64,000 nt of DNA, taken from positions 310,001 through 374,000 of the forward strand of contig NZ_SZNM01000001.1 of NCBI RefSeq assembly GCF_005870085.1, written 5' to 3'. Below are positions 25,555-34,701 of this stretch, piece by piece. The position numbers and the translations under genes are program-made. The notes beneath the pieces are model-generated. The model saw nothing but the letters and a program-made list of their open reading frames with translations. It made no database searches and was not told the DNA's origin. This stretch comes from Aquibacillus sediminis (GTDB taxonomy: Bacteria; Bacillota; Bacilli; Bacillales; Amphibacillaceae). How positions within the stretch are numbered: position 1 is the first letter of the stretch; each line of letters starts with the position of its first letter.

Positions 25555-26567
25555 TGTTAGCAGGTCACAGAACATGGATATTTGAGAATCAACCTGTGAT
25601 TGTATCTACAGGGACTGTTGGCGGTCCATTCGAAGCAAATGGCAATATCCCAAACGATTTTGATTTACTCCACTCTAATATGTGGATTGGGCAAGATTCG
25701 TTTGAAAAAGCTCATAAATTATTGATGGAAGAAGCAAGTCAACGAGCAATGGAAAAAGCTGGCATTCAAAAAGAACAAGTCCAGTTTTTTTTAGCCGGTG
25801 ATTTAATTAATCAAATCACCCCAACTAGCTTTACCGCAAAAACACTGGGCACCCCCTATTTTGGATTATTCGGTGCCTGTTCAACTTCTATGGAAGGTTT
25901 AGCTTTAGGCGCCTTTATTGTGAATGCAGGTGGAGCAAAATATATACTTACAGGAGCTTCTAGTCACAATGCTGCTGTTGAAAAACAGTTTCGTTACCCT
26001 ACGGAATATGGTGGGCAAAAACCACCAACAGCACAATGGACGGTGACTGGAGGTGGTGCCGCTTTATTAACGGATAAGGGAGAAGGTCCTAAAGTTACTT
26101 CTGCCACAATCGGGAAAGTTGTTGATATGGGGTTATCAGATCCGTTTAACATGGGCGGGGCAATGGCGCCAGCTGCCGTCGATACCATCGAAGCACATTT
26201 AAAAGAACGAAACGTAGATCCATCCTACTACGACTTAATCATAACTGGTGATTTAGCGCATATTGGACGTGAAATTGCCCTCGATTTATTCAAGAAACAC
26301 CAAATCACTATAACAGAAAAACAATTTGTGGACTGTGGTTTGACCATTTATAAAGAGGATCAACCAGTTCAAGCTGGTGCTAGTGGTGCAGCATGCTCTG
26401 CAGTCGTAACCTATGGCCACTTCTTGAATCGCATGAAAAAAGGTGAAATAAATCGCATCCTAGTTGTTGCCACGGGGGCATTATTATCACCGTTATCTTC
26501 ACAACAAAACCAAAGTATTCCATGCATCGCACATGCCGTATCAATTGAAAACGGAGGTGTTTCCTAA
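25554..26567 (+). CDS. spoVAD: Stage V sporulation protein AD
   Basis: Thiolase-fold protein of the spore inner membrane that binds dipicolinic acid, 337 residues. It contains [10 protein letters not shown], the [11 protein letters not shown] segment in the active-site position of ketosynthases, and [13 protein letters not shown] near the C terminus. The ATG at 25554 overlaps the spoVAC stop; GGGGGG lies just upstream. The stop TAA overlaps the ATG of spoVAEb, continuing the coupled chain. Confidence 0.95.
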   Translation: MLAGHRTWIFENQPVIVSTGTVGGPFEANGNIPNDFDLLHSNMWIGQDSFEKAHKLLMEEASQRAMEKAGIQKEQVQFFLAGDLINQITPTSFTAKTLGTPYFGLFGACSTSMEGLALGAFIVNAGGAKYILTGASSHNAAVEKQFRYPTEYGGQKPPTAQWTVTGGGAALLTDKGEGPKVTSATIGKVVDMGLSDPFNMGGAMAPAAVDTIEAHLKERNVDPSYYDLIITGDLAHIGREIALDLFKKHQITITEKQFVDCGLTIYKEDQPVQAGASGAACSAVVTYGHFLNRMKKGEINRILVVATGALLSPLSSQQNQSIPCIAHAVSIENGGVS

Positions 26568-26917
26568 TGGTCTTTGTTTGGTCCTTCTTAGTTGGTGGGC
26601 TTATATGTGTAATTGGACAAATTATGTTGGACATATTCAAGCTCACTCCTGGTCACACCCTTACTACCCTTGTTATTTCTGGGGCAATTTTAAGCGGATT
26701 TGGCCTTTATGACAAATTAATTGATTTTGCTGGAGCAGGTGCTTCCGTTCCTATTACAAGTTTTGGTAATTCGTTAGTACAAGGGGCTATGCAAGAGGCA
26801 GAAAAACACGGGATAATTGGAGTTGTAACGGGAATGTTTGAAATTACGAGTTCAGGGATAAGTTCCGCAATTATTTTTGGTGTACTTGGTGCGATATTAT
26901 TTAAACCAAAAGGGTAA
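26567..26917 (+). CDS. spoVAEb: Stage V sporulation protein AE, b form
   Basis: A 116-residue membrane protein related to SpoVAC, with four predicted helices and the shared pattern [17 protein letters not shown] then [15 protein letters not shown]. It completes the minimal SpoVAC-AD-AEb set. The ATG shares one base with the spoVAD stop, and AACGGAGGTG lies 9 bases upstream inside spoVAD. Confidence 0.93.
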   Translation: MVFVWSFLVGGLICVIGQIMLDIFKLTPGHTLTTLVISGAILSGFGLYDKLIDFAGAGASVPITSFGNSLVQGAMQEAEKHGIIGVVTGMFEITSSGISSAIIFGVLGAILFKPKG

Positions 26918-26928
26918 GGAGTAATAAT

Positions 26929-27135
26929 ATGACAGTTGATTCTCAAGTAAAACAAAGCTTAGCAAGTGTTAAAAGTATTCAATCTAGCATATCTAGTCTT
27001 ACAGCTCGATCACAAGATAAACAAGCCATAGAAATTTTCCAACAAGCACTGCCAATATTGGATGAAATTAAGAATGATTTGCAGCAACGTGTTGGGCAAC
27101 TAGAGCATGAAGAAGAACAGTATAAAGGTTTCTAA
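26929..27135 (+). CDS. DUF1657 protein, second copy
   Basis: A 68-residue helical protein, MTVDSQVKQSLASVKSIQ at the start, homologous to the first DUF1657 product at 24331 and equal to it in length. GTAAGGAGTAATA precedes the ATG, 11 bases after the spoVAEb stop. The position between spoVAEb and the YetF-like gene is the usual one in spoVA2mob operons. Confidence 0.88.
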   Translation: MTVDSQVKQSLASVKSIQSSISSLTARSQDKQAIEIFQQALPILDEIKNDLQQRVGQLEHEEEQYKGF

Positions 27136-27184
27136 GAAAGCGCATTTCAAGAAACTTGGGGTTGTTTAAGCCTAATAGCCTGTC

Positions 27185-27218
27185 GTGACGCAAAACCGCT
27201 AATTGCGGGAAGCGTCAC
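27185..27218 (+). other. Hairpin before the YetF-like gene
   Basis: GTGACGC / GCGTCAC outer stem and CCGC / GCGG inner stem, separated by an AAAA versus GAA internal loop. It sits in the 142-base gap between the second DUF1657 gene and yetF. There is no T run. It may be a processing site or part of a repeat; no RNA family was recognised. Confidence 0.5.
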
Positions 27219-27277
27219 AACACAGCTGAACCAAAATTAAAGAAGTAGCCTAACTATATCAAGTAAGGAGTTTTAAT

Positions 27278-28138
27278 ATGCCAGAATGGGGAAATATTTT
27301 AATTCGTTCTATTAGCCTTGTCGTTATTGTTTTTATTGTAGCTAAGATTTTTGGAAAAAAACAATTAGCACAATTAAGTGTATTCGAATATATGGTTGGA
27401 ATTGTTATTGCAATGATCGCGGCTAACCTATCAATTGGTTATAACATTCCAGTTGCCCACGGCTTACTTGGATTAATGACATGGTTTTTCATTCCTCTTG
27501 CTTTAAGTTTTCTAGCCATTAAAAGCAAACCTGTCCGAGATTTTATACGTGGAAAAGGAACTGTTTTTATTAAAGATGGAAAAGTAATGGAAGACAATTT
27601 AAAGAAGGAACAATTTAGTTCGGATGAATTATTGCAAAAGTTACGAAAGAAAAATGTATTTCAAGTAGCCGATGTAGAGTTTGCTGTATTAGAAGCTGAT
27701 GGGGATCTTAGTGTGTTACCCAAAAAACAAAAACAACCGCTAACCCCAAAGGATATGGGAGTAACGGTTGCACCAATAAAAGAGCCCCAAACAGTAGTAA
27801 TGGACGGGAAAGTAATGTATGAGCCGCTAGCAACTGCTGGTTTAAATAAAAACTGGTTAGAGACGGAGCTTGATAAACTTGGCGTTAGTATTGAAAATGT
27901 CTATTTGGCGCAGGTAGACGGATACGGACAATTAAATATTGATCTTTTTGATGATCAATTACAAACACCTTCACCACAAGAAAAAGCCCTACTATTGGCA
28001 ACCATGAAAAAAACGCAAGCAGATTTAGAACTGTTTGCCCTTAATACAGAAAATAAAACAGCCAAACAAATGTATACAAAAGATAGTCAACAACTACAAC
28101 AAGTGATTGATCTTGTTAAGCCTTTTTTATCAGATTAA
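27278..28138 (+). CDS. YetF-like (DUF421) protein with C-terminal DUF1657 unit
   Basis: A 286-residue membrane protein. Three N-terminal helices (about residues 7-80) are followed by the YetF domain with GKGTVFIKDGKVMEDNLKKE and an alpha/beta core to about 230. The last 50 residues (LATMKKTQADLELFALNTEN and onward) closely resemble the DUF1657 proteins of the same operon (compare LKSAQASLETFALQTQNKQA), so the module is fused here. TAAGGAG precedes the ATG. It is the last gene of the operon and abuts a convergent gene by 4 bases. Confidence 0.9.
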   Translation: MPEWGNILIRSISLVVIVFIVAKIFGKKQLAQLSVFEYMVGIVIAMIAANLSIGYNIPVAHGLLGLMTWFFIPLALSFLAIKSKPVRDFIRGKGTVFIKDGKVMEDNLKKEQFSSDELLQKLRKKNVFQVADVEFAVLEADGDLSVLPKKQKQPLTPKDMGVTVAPIKEPQTVVMDGKVMYEPLATAGLNKNWLETELDKLGVSIENVYLAQVDGYGQLNIDLFDDQLQTPSPQEKALLLATMKKTQADLELFALNTENKTAKQMYTKDSQQLQQVIDLVKPFLSD

Positions 28139-28142
28139 AATA

Positions 28143-29123
28143 CTAGTCAATCTTAATGGCTACTTTTCCAAACTGATTGGCATGTTCTAAATAGTGAAAA
28201 GCTTCTTTTGCTCGATCTAGATTAAAACTAGTGGAAATTTCAGAATGAATGTCATGATCCTTCATTAAACCTAACATTTCTCTAAATTCTTGACGACTGC
28301 CCATTGTTGAACCAAGTAATTGATACTGGCCGTAAAAGAATTGTCGGATATTGATCGTAACATTATCTTCTGTCGATGAGCCAAATGTCACGATTTTTCC
28401 ACCTTTTTTCAACACGGACAAGGAACGGTTAAACGTAGCAGCTCCTACACTTTCAATCACCAAATCGATCGTCTCTTGTTGTAATTGTTCGTCCCAGTCA
28501 CTTGCTGTATCAATCGCAACATCTGCTCCAATTTCTAATGCTTTTTCTCGTTTCTTTTGATCTCTTGACGTTACGATCACTCTCGCTCCAATAGCTTTTG
28601 CAAATTGAATCATGAAAGTAGCAACTCCACCTCCTGCTCCAGGAATAAAGACAGTATCTGTAGTCTTTAACTTTCCTTTTGTAAATAGAGCACGGTAACC
28701 AGTTAAAGCAGATAATGCGAACACTCCTGCTTCTTCCCAGCTCATATACTCTGGTTTCTTCTCTACCTGCTCGGCAGAAATCACGATTTTTTCAGCAAAT
28801 GTGCCATGATTAGGCATACCAACAATCCCAAACCCTTCTGGTGGGGCATCACTATTCTGATACCATCCAATACTTGGATTTACAATCACTTCATCACCAA
28901 CCTCGAAACCTGTAACCCCTTCCCCTACTACTTCAATCGTTCCTGCACCATCTGATCCTAAAATAAGTTCCGTATTGATATTACCTCTTCTATCTGGGAT
29001 CTTTAAATCTCGATGGTTTAGCCCTGCCGATTTTAATGCAATTTTCACTTCTCCTTTTGCTACTTTAGGTTCAGCAACTGTCGTATAGAATGTATCTGTT
29101 CCTTTATGTACAAATGCTTTCAT
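28143..29123 (-). CDS. Zinc-type alcohol dehydrogenase/quinone oxidoreductase
   Basis: Medium-chain dehydrogenase/reductase, 326 residues, probably NADPH-dependent. The N-terminal GroES-like domain has GLNHRDLKIPD and the GSDGAGTIEVVG segment. The Rossmann domain has GAGGGVATFMIQFAKA (about 160-175). The four Cys of a structural zinc site are absent, as in the quinone oxidoreductase branch (B. subtilis YogA resembles it). GGAAGGGGAGG precedes the ATG. The substrate is unknown. Confidence 0.85.
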   Translation of the reverse strand: MKAFVHKGTDTFYTTVAEPKVAKGEVKIALKSAGLNHRDLKIPDRRGNINTELILGSDGAGTIEVVGEGVTGFEVGDEVIVNPSIGWYQNSDAPPEGFGIVGMPNHGTFAEKIVISAEQVEKKPEYMSWEEAGVFALSALTGYRALFTKGKLKTTDTVFIPGAGGGVATFMIQFAKAIGARVIVTSRDQKKREKALEIGADVAIDTASDWDEQLQQETIDLVIESVGAATFNRSLSVLKKGGKIVTFGSSTEDNVTINIRQFFYGQYQLLGSTMGSRQEFREMLGLMKDHDIHSEISTSFNLDRAKEAFHYLEHANQFGKVAIKID

Positions 29124-29310
29124 CCCTTTTCCTCCCCTTCCTTAATCTGAAATTGCTCTAAATGTACAATATGTAATTAAAACTGGCAACTAATATGAAT
29201 TAGACCAAGAGGGAAGCGCAAGAGCTATTTTTGCGCTTCGCCGACATGGTTAATATACTTTAAACGAAAAACTGAGTCATTATATGTGACTCAGCCTTTC
29301 CTTAGCTTTA

Positions 29311-30738
29311 TTAGAACAAAAACACAGCTATTAAGGTCGATATCACAAGACCGATGATAACTGGTCCGAAATTTTTTCGAACTAAGTCTAATACCGGCAC
29401 ACCACAAAAACCCGCTACAGCAACCAAGGAGGACCATGCAATAATCGTTCCTCCACCAGTCCAGATCGTTCCCATTTGGCCAATTGCTGCCAATGTTTCA
29501 GGCTCAATTGTTCCATTTGCTAACGCATTCGACAAGGAACCAGTGATGGGTAATCCTGAAAAACCTGAACCATCAAGACCAGTGATGATTCCAATAATCA
29601 AGATACTAAAAGCAGCTAAAAATGCACTTTGGGGTAAAACTGATTGTGTCGATTGGACCAAATCAAACAACAATGCAGGGCCTTCTTCATCACCAATGGA
29701 AAGAATACTACCAGAAAAATCGGAACTTCCTAAAAAGAAAAAACCTGCAATTGGAATAACTGGTCCCATTGCCTTAAAAGCAAACACAAAACCGTTAATT
29801 ATATGCTCGCTTATATAATCAAGCGCACGGTGCCGCCCGAAGACTACTGTTGATAGTAGTAATAATATAACAGCTACACCACCAATGAAGGCAGCACCAT
29901 CCCCACCTTCAAAACCACCCATGCGTCCCTCTGATAATTTGGTAGAAACCATATATACCATAACAGTTAACATGGAAACAGGGACAAGGACAGCAAAGAT
30001 CTTACTCCATAATGGTAAATTCTTATTATTTGTACGTTTAGGTGTTTCCTCTTCTCTTCCTTGCATAACTGCTAATTCTTGTTCAATTTTTGGATCATTT
30101 TTTAACCGAAAAGATTTTTTATTAAATAGATACGCAATGCCGATTGCAATAACACCAGTTATAACGGACAGAATTAAAGCTTGATCGACTAATACGGACG
30201 TTTCGACACCTGCCGCTTTTGCCGATAAATCTGGTGCCACTTGAATGATATAATCAGACGATAAAGCCATTCCTTGGCCCGCTAATGCTACAGCCATCGC
30301 AGCCACCATTGCTGGTAAACCAGCCCTGATCGCAGCGGGAACTAGTAAAGCACAAATTAACGGAACAGCAGGCGTTGGCCAAAAGAATAAAGATATAAAA
30401 TACGTGACGACAACCAAAACTAAAAACGCGATATGGCCATTAACCATAATTTTCTGTATCGGTTGAATCATCCTTCGATCTGCGCCTAAATCTTTTAACG
30501 AGTGTAACAATGCAACCATGAATGTAATGATAAGGAAGATATTGAATAATTCTTGTGCTGCTACTAAATTCGCATTAAAAATAGCAGTAAACCCGTCAAT
30601 CACACTCCCTTGGTACACCCAGGCAACCACAAATGTACCTAACAATGTTGGTAGTACAACGCCTTTACGAAACACCATGGTTATAATGATTAACAAAGTG
30701 AAAAATCCATATATCCAATGAGAAAGAGCTAACTCCAC
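29311..30738 (-). CDS. Large permease of the ion-transporter type, unassigned
   Basis: Integral membrane protein, 475 residues, with about eleven to twelve helices. Loop motifs FFWPTPAVPLICALLVPAAI, SSDYIIQVAP and GLDGSGFSGLPITGSLSNAL look like the re-entrant hairpins of the ion transporter superfamily (citrate, dicarboxylate and TRAP large-subunit type carriers). No precise family could be named. The start is GTG; AAAGGAGGG lies 8 bases before it. Downstream genes do not suggest a substrate. Confidence 0.75.
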   Translation of the reverse strand: MELALSHWIYGFFTLLIIITMVFRKGVVLPTLLGTFVVAWVYQGSVIDGFTAIFNANLVAAQELFNIFLIITFMVALLHSLKDLGADRRMIQPIQKIMVNGHIAFLVLVVVTYFISLFFWPTPAVPLICALLVPAAIRAGLPAMVAAMAVALAGQGMALSSDYIIQVAPDLSAKAAGVETSVLVDQALILSVITGVIAIGIAYLFNKKSFRLKNDPKIEQELAVMQGREEETPKRTNNKNLPLWSKIFAVLVPVSMLTVMVYMVSTKLSEGRMGGFEGGDGAAFIGGVAVILLLLSTVVFGRHRALDYISEHIINGFVFAFKAMGPVIPIAGFFFLGSSDFSGSILSIGDEEGPALLFDLVQSTQSVLPQSAFLAAFSILIIGIITGLDGSGFSGLPITGSLSNALANGTIEPETLAAIGQMGTIWTGGGTIIAWSSLVAVAGFCGVPVLDLVRKNFGPVIIGLVISTLIAVFLF

Positions 30739-30888
30739 TCTGTATGCCCTCCTTTTCTCAGCTATAACTAACTGTGCTATAGCCTATGAAAAGCGCGGTT
30801 AAAGAGTGACAAGGTAATCGCTACTATTCGCTACAAATGGATTATCTCTTTTCAACAAAAAAAGATAACCGCAATAAAGTTACTAAAA

Positions 30889-31457
30889 CTACTTGGCTGC
30901 CACCACTAACCTGGGCTGTTTATAAAATAATAGCCCTATTAATAATGCATTTAAGATAAATCCAGGTACTAAATAGGACGCATTATAGACTAATGAGTAC
31001 ATCCATACACTCATACCGTCTACCATCGATTCAAAAAAAGCTATACCTGCATAAAAATGAGCGACAAATCGCAATGCATACCCTAATAACACCCCTAAGC
31101 TAATATACCAAACAAATCGCTTAATGTTTCCTTGTTTAAGGTTTTGCTTTACGTTTCCAGCAAACACACCCGCAAACCCTAAAACAACAAATGCTATAAA
31201 ATAAGCAAAAATCACTTGAGCAATGTGAACGATAAATGGACTTCCTAAGAAAAATTGAAAAGTTCCAAATAATAAACCAGACAGAAGTCCACCTTTAAGT
31301 CCCCATCTGAATGCAACAATAAATACGGGAATCATCGCAAATGAAACGGAACCGCCCTGTGCCCATAGACAAAAATGGGATAATGTCCAATACATAGGCG
31401 AAAGCTGAAAAATATTGCCACCTCCACTAAAAATAAAATACGTGTGTTTGAATTCAT
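30889..31457 (-). pseudogene. thiT: Thiamine transporter ThiT, two frameshifts
   Basis: Substrate-binding membrane component of the thiamine ECF transporter. The gene starts at ATG 31457 after AAGGGGAGG, and its first frame gives MNSNTRILFLVEVAIF, matching the start of B. subtilis YuaJ/ThiT. The match then moves to a second frame (FSAFAYVLDIIPFLSMG) and a third (GGSVSFAMIPVFIVAFRWG, continuing to the end). Both shifts are explained by one extra base in a homopolymer: a T run at 31408-31412 and a GGG at 31355-31357. This is either a decayed gene or two sequencing errors. A TPP riboswitch lies upstream. Confidence 0.85.
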
Positions 31458-31486
31458 TGAATCCCCTCCCCTTAAATTTTGGCAAC

Positions 31487-31538
31487 AAAAAAAGCAATGC
31501 CAAGGGGAACCTCCTGATGGAGGACCCGCTCACATTGC
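31487..31538 (-). terminator. Riboswitch-controlled terminator before thiT
   Basis: GCAATG pairs with CATTGC around a second hairpin (CCTCC / GGAGG), followed by seven T. It lies between the TPP aptamer and thiT and is the likely expression platform. Confidence 0.75.
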
Positions 31539-31567
31539 ATATACTACGCCATCAAAAAAGCCACCAT

Positions 31568-31648
31568 CCCTACGCTAGTATTAACTAACAGGTTCAAAGG
31601 GTCTGAACAAAATGTCCACTCTCAGCCTTTAACGGCTCCCCCTGTAGG
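31568..31648 (-). promoter_or_regulatory. TPP (thiamine pyrophosphate) riboswitch
   Basis: Read on the minus strand: P1 arms CCTAC and GTAGG, GGGGGAGCC near the 5' end, GGCTGAGAGTGG (the conserved CUGAGA), GACCCTTTGAACCTG and GTTAGTTAATACTAGCG. This is the full thi-box consensus. It controls the downstream thiT. Confidence 0.95.
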
Positions 31649-31741
31649 CTTTGCTATCATGCTTTTTTTGCTAGTTGAAATTATACGCAAATTTTAGTAC
31701 TAAAGCAATAACGATGAAAATAGTAATTTTGCATATTGTTG

Positions 31742-32164
31742 TCATGAAACAACAGTTACTGGACATGGAGCAAACTGAATAACCTTCAAACACGTACTAC
31801 CTAACATCTTCCCTTTTATGGTTTTCATGTTTTTCGTTCCCATCACAATACCTACTGCCTGAATAGTTTTCGCTTCATCACAAATTTCTTGTGAGGTGAT
31901 GCCAAGCCTCCACCTCACCGTGACAGGAACTTCCTTATCAATCCGTTGCTTTCCCTGCTCTAAAATTTTTATCGCCCGCTCTTTTTTATATTCATGTAAT
32001 TTCTTTTTACCAACTTTTTTATTTGCATAATAAGTGTTTACTTTTGGCTGAACATGTAATAATCCAAGAGAAAAATTAGCAGCCTCTGCTAATTTCACTG
32101 CATAATCAATTGCATGAAACGAAGGATCTGAACCATCAATTGCAACTAACAGTACATCTCTCAT
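31742..32164 (-). CDS. Universal stress protein (UspA family)
   Basis: A 140-residue single-domain UspA protein, cytosolic. Seen are VAIDGSDPSFHAIDYAVKLA at the N terminus and, near the C terminus, GIVMGTKNMKTIKGKMLGST with CPVTVVS; the GxxGxGKxxxGSxxxxV-type ATP-binding loop is recognisable though not perfect. GAGGTGATTTC precedes the ATG. It lies alone between a riboswitch and the damaged gene at 32300. Confidence 0.88.
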   Translation of the reverse strand: MRDVLLVAIDGSDPSFHAIDYAVKLAEAANFSLGLLHVQPKVNTYYANKKVGKKKLHEYKKERAIKILEQGKQRIDKEVPVTVRWRLGITSQEICDEAKTIQAVGIVMGTKNMKTIKGKMLGSTCLKVIQFAPCPVTVVS

Positions 32165-32299
32165 GAAATCACCTCTACTATTACTCTATTCATAAAAGCA
32201 GGAATTGCGCCTAAAATAAGATGATTGTTGTACAACTAAAACACTTATGTCATACTACATAGGAAGTAGATCCACAAACAAACATGGAGGTGATATACC

Positions 32300-32581
32300 A
32301 TCTATTCACAACCTTTCATCACTGTAAAAAAAGAAATTGTCAATAATCGATTAACATACTCAGAAACAGTAGAAACAATTGAACTCCATAGCGATAAAAT
32401 AATTACTCCACAACAGCACTTTCACCTTAACGACGTTTTGGATCTATCTTTTAAACCGTTCTCTAATCAACACGGTTTACTATACTTACATACGAATAAA
32501 GGCATGTTTTCCTATTACGTGAAGACCTCCCCACAGAAGTTTATAAGTCATTTTTCAGTTTTGAAATCTCAAATACTTTAA
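32300..32581 (+). pseudogene. 93-codon gene with ATC in the start position
   Basis: An open frame of 93 codons whose product (YSQPFITVKKEIVNNRLTYS at its start, then IELHSDKIITPQQHFHLNDV) has the composition and strand pattern of a real small beta-rich protein; a PH-like fold is a guess. A perfect Shine-Dalgarno GGAGGTGAT lies at 32287-32294, and the codon at the right distance is ATC instead of ATG. There is no other start codon before residue 70. The gene has either lost its start by one base change or uses a non-standard AUC start. No family was recognised. Confidence 0.55.
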
Positions 32582-32994
32582 CCGATGTGCTGCTAGTAAT
32601 TGCTGGCTCGGACAGTGCATCAAATGCTATCATTCATCCAAGCACATCTTACGGTTTCATAAACATGTTGTTTTGCCACAATAACGACGATCAGCTCCGA
32701 CGTCACTATTGAGTAGAGTTGTCACTCCCCTCTTTTCTTGAATTTAGCACAGTGAATTATATTGAACATTATTTGATCACACACGTTTGCCGACATAAAA
32801 GTGTTAAACATCTCTTCCTATTTTTTCGATTCTAAGGCGTTCGCAACACCATTTTTCCTCTGCCTCTTTTTTATGTAACTTATTTTAACTTTATGGATTA
32901 TGCCTATTAAACGGACAGTAGCACATTAAAGTAAATTTCAATCGGTGGAAGACTAACTGCCAAAACGCACTATTACCAGTCTTTAGTTAATTAA
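32582..32994. other. Gene-free stretch
   Basis: No gene, RNA or clear repeat was seen between the damaged gene at 32300 and the catalase terminator. Confidence 0.6.
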
Positions 32995-33027
32995 GAAAAG
33001 GACGGCTCAAGAACCGCCCTTTTCTCA
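32995..33027 (-). terminator. Terminator of the manganese catalase gene
   Basis: GAAAAGGACGG / CCGCCCTTTTC stem around a short loop, with T on the minus strand side; directly after the catalase stop codon. Confidence 0.82.
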
Positions 33028-33036
33028 GTCTCGCTA

Positions 33037-33897
33037 TTATTTTGTATCTGGATCGGGGTGAATATCGGATGTGCGCAACACATTTAGTGGTGTGTCATGT
33101 ATATATTTAGGGGCAGGCTTTAGCTTAGGCTTTTTACCAAATGGGATTGGATTATCTACATAATTAAACACACCACAGCCGTCCATGCTTGTGCCATAAG
33201 CCCATCTGCCTTTCGCACTTTCATTTCCGGCTGAATAGTTAAATAGTGTATAAGAAACCTCTTGTTTTTCGAGTTCACGTGGGAATGTACTTGGAACCAC
33301 TACATTTTCTTTTGCTTCTAATTCAGCAATTGCAGCGAGCCACTGATTTTGGTGCATGGTATCACGTGCGATCAACCATGAAAGCATATCTTTTACACCG
33401 CGATCTGTGGTTGATTCATATAAACGAACTGCTTGTAATCTACCATGTGATTCATAGGTTAAATTCATCCGCATGTCAGCTAGTAAATTACCACTTGCAT
33501 TAATATAACTTGCAGACCAAGGTACACCAACACTATCTGCAGGCATTGCACCTAACCCCGACACGATTGCATGTTGTGGATTCATTCCACCAAGAATTGA
33601 TCCGATTACTGGGTCTTGTGCGGCAACTTCTTGATCCCCAACAGGTGCACCATCTAATAATCTAGCTATCATAGTAGCTAGCATTTCAACATGTGCTAAT
33701 TCTTCTGCCCCCGTATCCATTAATAAATCTTTATATTTACCGTCCCCACGTGTATTCCAACCTTGGAATAAATACTGTAAAGCAACTGAGATTTCACCAA
33801 ATTGCCCACCTAATATTTCTTGTAATTTTTTAGCATAAACTGGATCTGGTTTCTCTGGTTTTGCTCTATATTGCAATTCTTTCACATGATAAAACAT
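33037..33897 (-). CDS. Manganese catalase
   Basis: Non-haem catalase that breaks down hydrogen peroxide with a di-manganese centre; 286 residues, the normal length. Ligand motifs are GEISVALQYLFQG (Glu), GAEELAHVEMLATMI (Glu and His) and, further on, RDTMHQNQWLAAI (His). The C-terminal tail contains a YGTSMDGCG segment. Bacillus relatives (YdbD, YjqC, CotJC) are often expressed in sporulation or stress. ATG 33897 was chosen because GAGGAG lies 8 bases before it. It is a single gene with its own terminator. Confidence 0.95.
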   Translation of the reverse strand: MFYHVKELQYRAKPEKPDPVYAKKLQEILGGQFGEISVALQYLFQGWNTRGDGKYKDLLMDTGAEELAHVEMLATMIARLLDGAPVGDQEVAAQDPVIGSILGGMNPQHAIVSGLGAMPADSVGVPWSASYINASGNLLADMRMNLTYESHGRLQAVRLYESTTDRGVKDMLSWLIARDTMHQNQWLAAIAELEAKENVVVPSTFPRELEKQEVSYTLFNYSAGNESAKGRWAYGTSMDGCGVFNYVDNPIPFGKKPKLKPAPKYIHDTPLNVLRTSDIHPDPDTK

Positions 33898-33994
33898 TAA
33901 ACCCACTCCTCACTTAAAACATAAATTGTATTCACATATATTTCTTATGCACGAAAGCCTAATGACGTGAGGAGAGGATCAAAATGGTTTAATA

Positions 33995-34450
33995 TTAATG
34001 TAATGGTTGTTGAGTTGTAACCGCCCTTTTCAACGCTTGCTGCATGTATCCTATACCACTATACCGTAGTAATGGAAATTGAATATTTTTTTCTATTTCA
34101 AAACTCCCTTTAACAATTGGCACATATTTTTTACCAGTTAATACGACAACAGTATCATATTGGTTTAATTTCTTTTGATCAACTTGTTTCTGTAGTTGTT
34201 CCATTGATATAATCTGATCACTTTTCGTATTAAATGTCACATCATAATTTTCTTCCACCATATCACTAGGCAACAAAAAACCGTGTTTTGCAGATAATAT
34301 GACCCATTCATCACAAAATCGGGTTGCATATTGCTCACATAAATTATGGAAAGTTCCTATATAAGCTTCTTTTGCGGGCGTTGGTCCCACATCACCATAT
34401 TTATCCCAAATTTTTTTCGTTCCACAAGGTATAATACACAATTGTTTCAT
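33995..34450 (-). CDS. DUF6884-type protein
   Basis: A 151-residue cytosolic protein opening MKQLCIIPCGTKKIWDKYG with segments PTPAKEAYIGTFH and VILSAKHGFLLPSDMV. These fit the DUF6884 family, whose members resemble the nucleotide- or peroxide-related YaaA fold in outline (polar C-G-x-K motif, a-K-H-G-x-L motif); the function is not known. GGTGTG precedes the ATG weakly. It is divergent from the ilv-leu operon. Confidence 0.65.
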   Translation of the reverse strand: MKQLCIIPCGTKKIWDKYGDVGPTPAKEAYIGTFHNLCEQYATRFCDEWVILSAKHGFLLPSDMVEENYDVTFNTKSDQIISMEQLQKQVDQKKLNQYDTVVVLTGKKYVPIVKGSFEIEKNIQFPLLRYSGIGYMQQALKRAVTTQQPLH

Positions 34451-34673
34451 ATTTTTCTTTCACACCTATTTTTCATTATTTACTTAAAATAAATCTGTAA
34501 TGACCTAAATATTTTAACATACAACATTCGGATATCTCCCCTTATATTTTATGATTTATTACAAAAAACGACATTTATGTGAATGATCCAAAAAATCTTT
34601 TAAAATTTATTTTTTATCTAAAATCATTGAATTTTCAGTGATGTAAGCGTTAACTAATATGGTCGTTTTCTTC

Positions 34674-34688
34674 AAATATCAGAAAATT
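34674..34688 (+). promoter_or_regulatory. CodY-box-like site upstream of ilvB
   Basis: AAATATCAGAAAATT matches the CodY consensus AATTTTCWGAAAATT at 13 of 15 positions, 13 bases upstream of the -35 box. A weaker half-match (AATTTTCAG, 11 of 15 overall) is at 34630-34644. CodY represses ilv-leu in B. subtilis when branched-chain amino acids are plentiful. Confidence 0.65.
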
Positions 34689-34701
34689 TTCAATTTACCT
34701 G

